From NCBI GenBank assembly GCA_016194975.1, contig JACQAM010000016.1:1-64000 (forward strand): DNA of 64,000 nt, in the 5' to 3' direction. This DNA comes from Bacteroidota bacterium (GTDB lineage: Bacteria > Bacteroidota > Bacteroidia > Palsa-965). The notes below the pieces were generated by a model. The model made no database searches. It was not told the origin of the DNA and saw nothing but the letters and a program-made list of their open reading frames with translations. Every line of letters starts with the position of its first letter. Within the stretch, counting starts at the first letter, position 1. This document shows positions 45,159-53,956 of this stretch, in pieces. The position numbers and the translations under genes were made by a program.

Positions 45159-48100
45159 ATGAAAAAAAAATCGTTACACACACTCGGAATGATTCTGGTG
45201 CTGTTGTTGACAGGAATTTCAGCGAAAAATCTGAAAGCACAATCCGTCATCACCGTCCAGGATAGTATTTACACCAACACACATTGGACAGCATGTAACC
45301 AATATTTATTAATGGGTTACGTTTACGTTTGTCAAAATGCAATATTGACAATTGATGCCGGTGTAATTATCAAAGGCGACAAGAACACAAAAGGATCTTT
45401 AATCGTCGAACGTGGTTCCAAACTTTATGCAAATGGAACAGCTGCGGAACCAATTGTTTTCACTTCTAATCAAGCTCCAGGTTCTCGTACTTATGGCGAT
45501 TGGGGTGGAGTAATTCTTTGCGGTCGCGCATTTGTAAATTGGAATGGTGATCAAAGTCAGGTTGAAGGTGGACCACGTTCACTTTATGGTGGCGCAGGAA
45601 ATGATATGCCACACGATAATTCAGGTTCGATGTCTTATGTTCGAATTGAATTTGCAGGCGTCGCATTTTCTCCCAACAATGAAATCAACGGACTTACATT
45701 GTGCGGAGTTGGTGACGGAACAAATATTGATCACATTCAGGTTTCTTATTCCGGCGACGATTCTTTCGAATGGTTTGGCGGAAATGTGAATTGCAAATAT
45801 CTTGTCGCTTATCGCGGATGGGATGATGATTTTGATACAGACAATGGTTATCGCGGAAAAGTTCAATTCGGATGTGGAATTAGAGATCCTTTTGCAGCTG
45901 ACCAATCCGGTTCGAAAGCATTTGAATCGGACAGTTATCAATCTGGAACATTAACAGGATTAGCAGGAGACACAACTGGATTAACACGTCCCGTTTTTTG
46001 CAACATGACTGTGATTGGACCATTGGTAAGTCCAACTTCAACTGCTTATGATCCGCAATTTGTTTCCGCCGCGCATATTAGACGAGGAGATGCAATCAGT
46101 ATTATGAATAGTATTTTTGTTGGTTATCCTTGCGGAATATTGTTTGATCAATCATCAGCGAGTTATGGATCAACAACAAGAAATTATGAAATACTCGGTG
46201 CCGCAGGTGATTCAATCGGTCAACTTCGCGGAGATATTGTTTGCGGAATTCCTACAAACGCAACTCCAGTAAAAAAGGAATTGGAGTTTGTAATTGATGG
46301 CGCTCGCTCATTGACAAATACAGCAACGGAAGCTGATACAACATCTACTACTCCTTTCGGAAGTGCAACAACCGCTTCGTCATTTTCCGGTCCTTTCAAT
46401 TTATTTTTCGACAATCCTCAAGCGGGTCCTAAATATCAAAACTGGACTTATCCAACTGAACAAACCGGAGTACGTCTTGCAAATCCTTTCAACCTTGCAA
46501 ATCCAAATGAAGTTCCAACAAGTACTTCGCCTGTTTGTTATAACAGTAAAGCGCTGAGCACACTTTCAACAAATCCTTCCAATCCAAATCAATACACACA
46601 ATTTACAGCGCATTATGGAAATTCAAATCCATTCAACAACGGAAGTGTATTTCCTTTCAATCCAATGTTGCCGATAAATACTGACACGACAATTTGGTTG
46701 TCACATTACAATGCCCCAACACGATTACCGGTTTGGAACAGCGGAAAATTGAACAGCCCTTTCTTTACGCAAACAAATTATGTTGGTGCATTTTCAGGAA
46801 CACAAACTACAGCGGATGATTGGATGAACGGATGGTGCAATTTCGATCCGGTTAATACTCCTTATAATTTAACGGGTGCTCCCGCTGCAACAATTACTGC
46901 TGCTGGCTCAACAACAATTTGTCCTTCTGGTGGATCAGTTGTGTTGAATGGAAATTCAGGAAGTGGTTATACTTATCAGTGGATGTTGGCTAACGTAAAC
47001 ATTAACGGCGCAACGAACCAAAGTTATACTGCAACTGCTGCTGGAACTTACAATCTCGTTGTTACAAATTCAACAGGATGTTCTACAACTTCTGCAAACC
47101 TTGTTGTATCAACGTATGCTGCACCAACGGCAACCATCACTGCCGGCGGGCCAATTACTTTCTGTCAAGGTGGAAATGTAACATTGACTGCAAATAATTC
47201 TTCCGCATACAGTTGGAGCAATGGTTCAACAACTCCTTCCATTACTGCAAATACAGCTGGAAATTATTTGGTAACAATTACTGATGTAAACGGTTGTCAA
47301 GCGACTTCATCGGCAGTAACTGTTGTTGTGAATCCACTTCCGAATGCAACAATTACCGCAAGTGGTCCGACATCTTTCTGTACAGGCGACAGTGTAATTC
47401 TAACTGCGAATGCTTCTGCATCTTATTTATGGAGCACACTTGCAACTACACAAAGCATCACCGTTTACAATTCCGGAAACTATACTGTGCAAGTTACAAA
47501 TGCGAATGGTTGCCAATCGACCGTTTCTGCACCGATAACAGTTTCTGCAAGTGCATCTCCTGCTCCAACAATTACAATCACAGGAAACACTTCAATTTGT
47601 CAAGGTGATATGGTAACACTTACTGCTTCTCAAGGTGATACTTACATGTGGTCGCCAGGTGGACAAACAACACAAAGCATTACTGTTGGAACTGCCGGAA
47701 CTTATAACGTAACGGAAACAAACAGCAATGCTTGCAATGGAACAGGAACATCACAAAATGTTGTTGTCACCGTTCACCCACTTCCTGTTGCGAGTTACAC
47801 TTACAATTCCACCAACATGCCGACAGTTGTTTTCACGAACGGTTCTACCGGTGCGACAACTTACACTTGGGATTTTGGCGATTCAAATTCTTCTTCGAAC
47901 CTGAGTCCTACTCACACGTATTCCGGGAATGGAAATTACACGGCTTGTCTCACTGCAATGACTTCTTTCGGTTGTGCTGATTCAGTTTGTATGCCAATCA
48001 TGATCAACGTGGGAATCAATACTGTTACTCCTGCAGGTGAAACAACAACTCTTTATCCAAATCCAGCGAACGAGCAAATCAATTTGGAAATGAATGTTCT

Positions 48101-48290
48101 TTCCGATAAAGAAGTTTCGATTGTTGCTTACGACGTAACGGGAAAATTAATGATCAACGAAAATCGCGCACTCACTTCCGGAAACAATTTGATGACATTC
48201 GATGTTACCAATTGGGATAACGGAATTTATTTCCTCCGCATCATCAACGACGGAAAAGTGAATACGATGAAAGTGATGATCAACAAATAA
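45159..48290 (+). CDS. Large T9SS-secreted protein with beta-helix, Ig-like repeats and PKD domain
   Basis: 1043 residues. Signal peptide, then a right-handed beta-helix-like domain (about residues 30-560) with Cys pairs and the hallmark DAGVIIKGDKNTKGSLIVE and GDWGGVILCGRA. Four to five Ig-like repeats of about 80 residues follow (ATITAxGxTxICxGxxVxLTA, about 575-900), then a PKD domain (TYTWDFGDSNSSSNLSPTHTYSG) and a C-terminal T9SS sorting domain (LYPNPANEQINLEM..GIYFLRIIND). It should be exported by type IX secretion and attached to the surface. It follows the TonB receptor gene; pairs of this kind occur in other Bacteroidota, so a surface partner role is plausible. The DNA is AT-rich. 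Confidence 0.88.
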   Translation: MKKKSLHTLGMILVLLLTGISAKNLKAQSVITVQDSIYTNTHWTACNQYLLMGYVYVCQNAILTIDAGVIIKGDKNTKGSLIVERGSKLYANGTAAEPIVFTSNQAPGSRTYGDWGGVILCGRAFVNWNGDQSQVEGGPRSLYGGAGNDMPHDNSGSMSYVRIEFAGVAFSPNNEINGLTLCGVGDGTNIDHIQVSYSGDDSFEWFGGNVNCKYLVAYRGWDDDFDTDNGYRGKVQFGCGIRDPFAADQSGSKAFESDSYQSGTLTGLAGDTTGLTRPVFCNMTVIGPLVSPTSTAYDPQFVSAAHIRRGDAISIMNSIFVGYPCGILFDQSSASYGSTTRNYEILGAAGDSIGQLRGDIVCGIPTNATPVKKELEFVIDGARSLTNTATEADTTSTTPFGSATTASSFSGPFNLFFDNPQAGPKYQNWTYPTEQTGVRLANPFNLANPNEVPTSTSPVCYNSKALSTLSTNPSNPNQYTQFTAHYGNSNPFNNGSVFPFNPMLPINTDTTIWLSHYNAPTRLPVWNSGKLNSPFFTQTNYVGAFSGTQTTADDWMNGWCNFDPVNTPYNLTGAPAATITAAGSTTICPSGGSVVLNGNSGSGYTYQWMLANVNINGATNQSYTATAAGTYNLVVTNSTGCSTTSANLVVSTYAAPTATITAGGPITFCQGGNVTLTANNSSAYSWSNGSTTPSITANTAGNYLVTITDVNGCQATSSAVTVVVNPLPNATITASGPTSFCTGDSVILTANASASYLWSTLATTQSITVYNSGNYTVQVTNANGCQSTVSAPITVSASASPAPTITITGNTSICQGDMVTLTASQGDTYMWSPGGQTTQSITVGTAGTYNVTETNSNACNGTGTSQNVVVTVHPLPVASYTYNSTNMPTVVFTNGSTGATTYTWDFGDSNSSSNLSPTHTYSGNGNYTACLTAMTSFGCADSVCMPIMINVGINTVTPAGETTTLYPNPANEQINLEMNVLSDKEVSIVAYDVTGKLMINENRALTSGNNLMTFDVTNWDNGIYFLRIINDGKVNTMKVMINK

Positions 48291-48291
48291 T

Positions 48292-48315
48292 CCTTCGACT
48301 TTGCTCAGGGTGACA
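48292..48315. repeat. Dispersed CTTCGACTTTGCTCAGG-type repeat, copy 2
   Basis: Second copy of the repeat at 15655-15679, directly after the T9SS protein stop codon. Confidence 0.55.
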
Positions 48316-48373
48316 ATGTTGTCATTGAATTAATAAAGTCGAGAAAAACTAAAGAGTATTCTTTAGTAGTAAG

Positions 48374-48407
48374 AAAAGGGTCGCTTCAGAAATGGGGCGG
48401 CTCTTTT
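48374..48407 (+). terminator. Putative terminator after T9SS exoprotein gene
   Basis: AAAAGGGTCGC (48374-48384) pairs along its length with GCGGCTCTTTT (48397-48407) with two G-U wobbles; the 3' arm ends in TTTT. Confidence 0.65.
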
Positions 48408-48551
48408 GAATTTATACTTGTTAATCGATTATTGTTCCTGAAAAAAATTTCCGATTAAAAATAAAAATAGAACCCTAACCTCTTCATAATACTCACACCA
48501 CATTGTGGCGGTAGATTTGCTTTAAATATTCCTAAAGTGAAAAACAAACAA

Positions 48552-48953
48552 ATGAAAATTCTCATCGTGGATGATGAGCCGGATATCCGAGAATTCATTT
48601 CCTACAATCTCCTTCGAAGAGGTTACATCGTAATTACCGCCTCTGATGGTAAAGAAGGAATGGATTTGGCACTGGAATTCAAACCTGATCTTATCATTCT
48701 TGACGTACTCATGCCAGTGATGAACGGATACGAAACCTGCATTGAATTGCGGAAGAATCCGATTTTCGATAAGACAAAAATTATTTTTCTTTCTGCATTA
48801 AACGAATCAACTGCAAAAGATTTTGGTTTGAAATTGGAAGCTGATGCGTTTATCGGCAAACCCATCAGAATAGAATTATTGTTGAAACGAGTTGAATTGT
48901 GGCTGACGTCAAAGCTATTGCCAATTTATTTTCTTCCACCTGCCACTACTTAA
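48552..48953 (+). CDS. Receiver-only response regulator (possibly truncated)
   Basis: 133 residues. A complete CheY-like receiver: acidic pair in ILIVDDEPDI, phospho-acceptor Asp in DLIILDVLMP, Ser switch in FLSALNE and Lys in GKPIR. Its last 15 residues (TSKLLPIYFLPPATT) do not look like a receiver helix or a winged-helix linker, so a DNA-binding domain may have been lost by frameshift. A GTG start 15 bp earlier (48537) is possible. It could take part in phosphorelay without direct DNA binding. Its N-terminal coding DNA resembles the remnant at 54845. Confidence 0.85.
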   Translation: MKILIVDDEPDIREFISYNLLRRGYIVITASDGKEGMDLALEFKPDLIILDVLMPVMNGYETCIELRKNPIFDKTKIIFLSALNESTAKDFGLKLEADAFIGKPIRIELLLKRVELWLTSKLLPIYFLPPATT

Positions 48954-49099
48954 ATTCCTGAACGAAGTTATTGGCATTAACATTTTTTGAAATCGCCAAT
49001 TTTTCATAAGAACATATTGACTTTGTGTTTTGCCCGTTAACAGAGTATGAAGAATTCACATCCTGAATTCCCTACGCAAAACACAATGATAGTACAAAC

Positions 49100-49972
49100 G
49101 TGATTGCCCCTTCATCTTCCCTTGATATTGAAAAGGGAAATTTGTTCAACCAAAATAAGGTGAAGAAAACACGATATAAAACAATCATTCTTTCCGACAT
49201 TCATCTGGGTACGTCGACATCCAAAGCGAAAGAAGTCATTCATTTCCTCAAACATCTCAAATGCGAAAAGCTCATTCTTAATGGAGACATTATAGATGGT
49301 TGGCAATTGAAAAAATCCGGAGAATGGGAAAAGAAACACACAAAATTTATCCGACTCGTTTTAAAACTCGCATCGAAAAAAACAAAAATCATTTACATCC
49401 GTGGCAATCACGATGATTTTCTGGATGAAGTTCTTCCTTTCACACTCGGCAACTTTTCAATTCGCCTGGATTATTATCTGGAATCGGGTGATAAAAAATA
49501 CTATGTAGTTCATGGCGACATTTTCGATATGGTCACAACCAAATTGAAATGGCTTGCCAAACTCGGTGATGTGAGTTACACTTTTTTGCTCTGGCTGAAC
49601 AAACATTACAATAATTGGAGAGAAAGACGCGGGCAATCCTATTATTCGCTTTCACAAGTCATCAAGGTAAAAGTAAAAAGCGCAGTCAGTTTCATTTCCG
49701 ATTTCGAAACACAATTGGCTTCCGTCGCGAAAAAGAAAAAATGTGATGGAGTTATCTGCGGACACATCCATACGCCCGCGAATAAAATGATTGGAAACAT
49801 TCATTACCTCAATAGTGGCGATTGGGTGGAATCGTTGACCGCACTTGTTGAAACGTATGAAGGGGAATGGAAAATTATTTATTACACAGAATGGTTGAGA
49901 GAATTGGAAATGCATTTGTCAACGGAATCGGAATTAGAAACGGATAATGTTCGTGAACTAAAAACCAATTAA
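49100..49972 (+). CDS. PlcP-like calcineurin metallophosphoesterase (LpxH-related)
   Basis: 290 residues with a GTG start. All metal motifs are visible: ILSDIHLGTST, LNGDIIDGW, IRGNHDDF, VVHGDIFD and VICGHIHTPA. The tail (NSGDWVESLTALVE), WLAKLGDVSYTFLLWLNKH and VKVKSAVSFISDFE match the group usually annotated UDP-2,3-diacylglucosamine diphosphatase that includes PlcP, the phospholipase C used by marine bacteria to strip phosphate from membrane lipids when phosphate is short. Four bp before the glycosyltransferase gene; with the lipid kinase they form a likely operon. True LpxH is the alternative, but it is usually shorter and not linked to these genes. Confidence 0.85.
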   Translation: MIAPSSSLDIEKGNLFNQNKVKKTRYKTIILSDIHLGTSTSKAKEVIHFLKHLKCEKLILNGDIIDGWQLKKSGEWEKKHTKFIRLVLKLASKKTKIIYIRGNHDDFLDEVLPFTLGNFSIRLDYYLESGDKKYYVVHGDIFDMVTTKLKWLAKLGDVSYTFLLWLNKHYNNWRERRGQSYYSLSQVIKVKVKSAVSFISDFETQLASVAKKKKCDGVICGHIHTPANKMIGNIHYLNSGDWVESLTALVETYEGEWKIIYYTEWLRELEMHLSTESELETDNVRELKTN

Positions 49973-49976
49973 TGAT

Positions 49977-51119
49977 ATGAAATCCAAAGTTCTATTTGTA
50001 GTCCAGGGCGAAGGCCGCGGCCACATGACGCAAGCGGTTTCTCTTCGACAATTACTCGAGAAAAATGATTTTGAAATTTGTGGCGCAATTGTCGGCACAA
50101 GCGAACGAAGAACAATTCCTGATTTTTTTCACAAACAATTTTCAGAAATTCCCGTAGTGAGAATGCAAAGTCCGAATTTCATCACCAAAAACAATCGGGG
50201 AATAAATATCGGCGCAACTGTGTGGCATAATTTGAAACGAATCAGAACCTATCTCCGCTCCGCAAAATTGTTGAAACAAAAAGTGGCAGAATGGAATCCT
50301 GAAATCATCGTCAACTTTTATGAGCCGATGGTAGGATTGTATTCAAAAACAACTCACAAAAGCAAACGGCCTCCGATCGTTTGCATTGCACATCAATACC
50401 TTGGTGACCATCCCGATTTTGAATTTCCACAAGGACATAAAATAGACAAAATTTTTCTGAAGAATTACACGCGTTTGACTTCTGCCGGTGCGGAAAGAAT
50501 TCTTGCGTTGTCTTTTTCACAATTGGCATCTTCAAATGATGAAAAATTAAAAGTTGTTCCTCCGCTGCTTCGCCGGGAAGTAAAAACATTGTCGGTGAAC
50601 AAGCGCGGTTATTATCTCTGCTATCTTGTCAACGCGGGTTACAGAAATGATATTGAAAACTGGCACAAGAAAAATCCAGAAATTTGTTTGCATGTTTTTA
50701 CCGATATGGAATCGGAAAGGGAATTTATTGAAGTTCACGAAAATCTTTTTTTTCATCGACTGAGCGACATGAAATTTCTCGAGTACATGGCAAGCTGCAA
50801 CGGCTTGATCAGTACTGCGGGATTTGAATCGGTTTGTGAGGCTTTTTATCTCGACAAACCGGTTTTTATGGTTCCCGTCGAGGGACATTTCGAACAACTG
50901 TGCAACGGTCATGATGCACAACGCGCCGGAGTTGGAATTTTTGATTTGAAATTTGATATTTGGAAATTTTTGGATTGGCTTCCCAAACACCAATCGATGT
51001 CGGAATCATTCCGCAAATGGGAATCAAAAGCGGAAAATCTTTTTGTGAAAAATTTCAATGAAGTGTTGGAAGCGAATGCACCGGCAGATCCCTTGTCATC
51101 AGAATTACTTCCTGTTTAA
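49977..51119 (+). CDS. Glycosyltransferase (GT28/Glyco_trans_1_3-like)
   Basis: 380 residues, cytoplasmic or peripheral. The N-terminal acceptor side has the GRGH motif (VVQGEGRGHMTQAVSLRQLL) as in MurG/MGDG-synthase-like GT-B enzymes, and the C-terminal nucleotide-sugar side has GLISTAGFESVCEAFYLDKP followed by MVPVEGHFEQLCNG, the usual donor-binding pattern. Acceptor unknown; the four-base gap to a PlcP-like gene makes diacylglycerol or another membrane lipid the best guess. This is not the GT4-type Agt known from alphaproteobacterial PlcP-Agt pairs. Confidence 0.82.
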   Translation: MKSKVLFVVQGEGRGHMTQAVSLRQLLEKNDFEICGAIVGTSERRTIPDFFHKQFSEIPVVRMQSPNFITKNNRGINIGATVWHNLKRIRTYLRSAKLLKQKVAEWNPEIIVNFYEPMVGLYSKTTHKSKRPPIVCIAHQYLGDHPDFEFPQGHKIDKIFLKNYTRLTSAGAERILALSFSQLASSNDEKLKVVPPLLRREVKTLSVNKRGYYLCYLVNAGYRNDIENWHKKNPEICLHVFTDMESEREFIEVHENLFFHRLSDMKFLEYMASCNGLISTAGFESVCEAFYLDKPVFMVPVEGHFEQLCNGHDAQRAGVGIFDLKFDIWKFLDWLPKHQSMSESFRKWESKAENLFVKNFNEVLEANAPADPLSSELLPV

Positions 51120-51152
51120 TCCAATATTTTATTTCCCATTTATTTCCCAATT

Positions 51153-52043
51153 ATGAACCGAAAGAGAATTGCTTTTGTCATTAACCCGAATTCTGGAAGT
51201 GACAAAAAAACGGATCGCGTCAAGCTCATTCGCAGTTTGGTCAATTATTCCTACGACAGTGAAATTATTCTCTGGAAAAATATTTCTGATCGCGATGAAA
51301 TTTTTCAAAACATCGTAACTGGAGAATTTGATATCGCCGTTGCAGTTGGAGGTGATGGAACCGTGAGTCAATTGGCCGAAGTTTTGTGCGGGACAACTAT
51401 CGCGCTTGGAATTATTCCATTCGGTTCGGGAAATGGTCTTGCACGTCATTTGGGAATTCCGTTAAAACCATCGGCAGCAATGAAATTATTGGAAACAGGT
51501 GTGGTGAAAAAAATTGATCGTGGAAGAATTAATCATCGTTCTTTTTTCTGCACTGCAGGAGTTGGATTTGATGCACACATTGGAAAATTATTTGCAGAAA
51601 GCGATTCACGAGGATTCTGGACCTATGGCAAAATGACTTTAGCGGAATTCCGTTCCTATCATTCGGAAAATTACACGATTGTTATTGACGGAAAGAAATT
51701 TGAACGAAATGCTTTTCTCATGACCATTGCAAATGCCGGACAATATGGAAACAATGCGTGGATCGCACCAAAGGCAAATGTGAGGGACGAAATTTTACAT
51801 TTTTCAATTTTACTTCCCTTCCGGTGGTGGAACATGATTGGAATTGCAGGAAAAATGTTCGGAAAAAAACTCGACACGTCTCGATTTCTTGAAAGTTTCA
51901 GTGGAAAGAAAATTACAATTACAAGGAAATCGGAAGGAGCAATTCATTATGATGGTGAACCTGATTTTATGGGAACAGAGTTAATTGCCTCAATTGACAC
52001 TGCGGTCTTGAATGTAATCGTTTCCGAAAATTTCAAAGGTTAA
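51153..52043 (+). CDS. Diacylglycerol/lipid kinase family protein
   Basis: 296 residues with the DAGK/sphingosine-kinase fold: INPNSGSDKK near the start, VGGDGTVSQLAEVL (nucleotide loop GGDGT), IIPFGSGNGLARHLG and the late IHYDGEPDFMG. It phosphorylates diacylglycerol or a related lipid alcohol. Thirty-three bp after the glycosyltransferase gene on the same strand. In a lipid-remodelling operon it could return excess diacylglycerol to phosphatidate, or act when phosphate returns; this is inference. Confidence 0.88.
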   Translation: MNRKRIAFVINPNSGSDKKTDRVKLIRSLVNYSYDSEIILWKNISDRDEIFQNIVTGEFDIAVAVGGDGTVSQLAEVLCGTTIALGIIPFGSGNGLARHLGIPLKPSAAMKLLETGVVKKIDRGRINHRSFFCTAGVGFDAHIGKLFAESDSRGFWTYGKMTLAEFRSYHSENYTIVIDGKKFERNAFLMTIANAGQYGNNAWIAPKANVRDEILHFSILLPFRWWNMIGIAGKMFGKKLDTSRFLESFSGKKITITRKSEGAIHYDGEPDFMGTELIASIDTAVLNVIVSENFKG

Positions 52044-52241
52044 TTCATATTTCAATCGGTAAAATTTTATTGAGTTAGAAAATTGTAAGTAGATTATTCC
52101 CTCTGATAAATTACAATCCGTTTTTTGGATAACCCCAACTTTACAAATCAGATTCCGAATTTACACTTACTTCATTCTTTAATGAGTTTGATTTTCCCGA
52201 GTCATGGAGGATTTTCATTAGTTTTACACCAGAAAATTTCC

Positions 52242-52574
52242 ATGAAAAAATTTCTTGCTCTTATTTTTCTTTTTGCAATTCGGTTTTCTCTTTTCGCAGG
52301 AAACACAAACGGCGATGTAATTTTCATGAGTGGAAATGTGACCGACAAAACCACACACGAAACGCTTGCAGGCGTACAAGTGCATGTGATTGGAACCGAC
52401 ATTAATGTTTACACGGATTTCGACGGCAATTTTTTTATTCCAAATCTTCCCCGCGGTTCATACCAATTGGAATTTAGTTACATCACCTATAAAACAACCC
52501 AAGTAGTGAATGATCCTGAAACTTCAGGGTGCGATTATTGCTCCACGCTTTCAGTGGAAATTCAGCAGAACTAA
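52242..52574 (+). CDS. Small secreted carboxypeptidase-regulatory-like protein
   Basis: 110 residues from ATG 52242 (signal peptide MKKFLALIFLFAIRFSLFAG). The mature part is one CarboxypepD_reg-like beta-sandwich (SGNVTDKTTHETLAGVQVHV..YTDFDGNFFIPNLPRGSYQLEFSYITY), the same domain that begins the TonB receptor at 42048, but here alone. Function unknown; it may be a surface or periplasmic accessory. The gap 52044-52241 shows no other gene, and the longer frame from 52125 precedes the signal peptide. Confidence 0.75.
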   Translation: MKKFLALIFLFAIRFSLFAGNTNGDVIFMSGNVTDKTTHETLAGVQVHVIGTDINVYTDFDGNFFIPNLPRGSYQLEFSYITYKTTQVVNDPETSGCDYCSTLSVEIQQN

Positions 52575-52630
52575 TTTTCCAATGTTAAGTTTTTCATTGC
52601 AGGAGAAAATATCATGCTTGAAAATCATTG

Positions 52631-52659
52631 TTTTACGGATATTGTAAAATTCCTGTAAA
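52631..52659 (+). promoter_or_regulatory. Putative Pho box (best match) before YwqK-type gene
   Basis: TTTTACG (52631), TTGTAAA (52642) and CTGTAAA (52653), 4-bp spacers ATTC/GATA, 11-bp period. TTGTAAA-ATTC-CTGTAAA resembles the E. coli PHO box CTGTCAT-AWAW-CTGTMAY. It ends 81 bp before the ATG. Confidence 0.45.
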
Positions 52660-52740
52660 CTAATCATTATGTAAAGTTCAATCGACGCTCGAAATTTGTA
52701 TTGTTAACGTTATGGCATCAATAACCAAAAACTAACAGTC

Positions 52741-53214
52741 ATGAAAAAATTCGCGCTTCTTTTGTTTCTTTTTGCCGGTTCAATTTTTTCGTTGAACGCG
52801 CAAAGCATTTTTATTGCAAACGGATTGTATGTTGACGCATCAGGAAATTTATTTACCGGACAATTCACGGAACATTTTGCAGATGGTGCAAAAAAATCTG
52901 AAATCAATATTATCAAGGGAAAAGCAAATGGAGTTGCAGTTTATTTTTATGAGAGTGGAAATAAAATGGAAACGGGACGTTATTTGGATGGATTGCGCGA
53001 TGGATTGTGGGAAAAATGGAATGACACAGGAATTAAAATTGGCGAGGCAAATTACCTTTCAGGCGTGAAAGATGGAACTTGGCTGGTGTGGAATGACGAT
53101 GGAAAAGAAATGATGGAAATGCATTATTGCAAAGGTGAAAAATGCAAAACCTGGAGAATGTGGAATGGGGACGGAACACTTACCGGCGAACGGGTTTATT
53201 CAGAAGCACAATAA
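52741..53214 (+). CDS. Secreted YwqK/MORN-variant repeat protein
   Basis: 157 residues with signal peptide (MKKFALLLFLFAGSIFSLNA). It then has six to seven repeats of about 21 residues of the pattern GxxxGxWxxWxxxGxKxxExxY (for example GLRDGLWEKWNDTGIKIGEANY, GVKDGTWLVWNDDGKEM), the MORN_2/YwqK family. Such proteins are common in Bacteroidota; function unknown. A Pho-box-like site lies upstream, which ties it to the putative phosphate regulon. Convergent with the next lipoprotein gene. Confidence 0.75.
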   Translation: MKKFALLLFLFAGSIFSLNAQSIFIANGLYVDASGNLFTGQFTEHFADGAKKSEINIIKGKANGVAVYFYESGNKMETGRYLDGLRDGLWEKWNDTGIKIGEANYLSGVKDGTWLVWNDDGKEMMEMHYCKGEKCKTWRMWNGDGTLTGERVYSEAQ

Positions 53215-53236
53215 AAAAATCATGATTGGGGATTCC

Positions 53237-53956
53237 CTATTCGCCAAATGACGCAAGCAAATAATTCAAAAGAATTGTTTGACTGCCATTCGCTTTCGCT
53301 TCGGCGGAAATTTTCATCACCGTACAAGAATTTTTAATCCAGGAATTTTGATCCAACTTTTTTATTTCACAGATTTCTTTTATCTCTTTTTCAGATGCAA
53401 GATGCAGCATCACTGTAAATCTGTTTTTGGGAATGAGAAACCAACAGACGGTAATTCCATCTTTTCTTTTATTTATTCCAGTCTTGTTTTTCAAAACAGG
53501 AAAATCATTCATCTTGAAAATAACGGAGGAAGTATCCAATTTTCCAGTGAAAAAAGCCGCAAACAATAAATCAGCATTCGGATTCCATTGCGCACCCATG
53601 GGGCCGCCACCGCCATTGTTAAAGAGATTATCGTTGCTGTCAATGTTTTTTCCATTCACAGAATCAAGAAATGTTTCCAACCACTTCGACAAAATTTCCG
53701 ATTTGGGAGTTCCGGCATATTTATCATTCAAAACGTAAAAACAAGCCAATTCAGCTTCCGAAATTTTTCGGGGAGGAAGTTCTGTTATTTTTTGAATTTT
53801 GGAAGAATCAACAAAAACAGTTTTAGAAATTATGCTGTCGACCTTTTCGTTTGATTTATTTTCCCCGCACGCAGAAAATAGAAATGGCACAATGGGAAAA
53901 AGAATTTGCAATCTGCGCATTTGAAATTTGATCATCATTTTTTCATTTCGTTTCAA
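53237..53956 (-). CDS. Hypothetical lipoprotein downstream of PhoB-like regulator
   Basis: 239 residues at most; lipobox LFSACGEN. The start is uncertain: the frame opens at 53956, overlapping the regulator gene by 14 bp, and a Met at 53938 (MMIKFQMRRLQ) leads straight into the signal peptide. The mature domain (about 40-230) has no recognisable motif; a Gly/Pro-rich loop (NNGGGGPMGAQWNP) lies in the middle. Overlap with the regulator gene suggests a shared transcript and a possible signalling or sensing link. Confidence 0.65.
   Translation of the reverse strand: MKRNEKMMIKFQMRRLQILFPIVPFLFSACGENKSNEKVDSIISKTVFVDSSKIQKITELPPRKISEAELACFYVLNDKYAGTPKSEILSKWLETFLDSVNGKNIDSNDNLFNNGGGGPMGAQWNPNADLLFAAFFTGKLDTSSVIFKMNDFPVLKNKTGINKRKDGITVCWFLIPKNRFTVMLHLASEKEIKEICEIKKLDQNSWIKNSCTVMKISAEAKANGSQTILLNYLLASFGE

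Noticed and set aside
42048-48290. SusC/SusD polysaccharide utilisation locus
   Set aside because: There is no SusD homologue or glycoside hydrolase; the second protein is a T9SS beta-helix protein.
49100-49972. Plain LpxH assignment
   Set aside because: The conserved stretches around NSGDWVESLTALVE and the operon with a lipid glycosyltransferase and lipid kinase fit the PlcP group better; kept as an alternative because I could not run a phylogeny.
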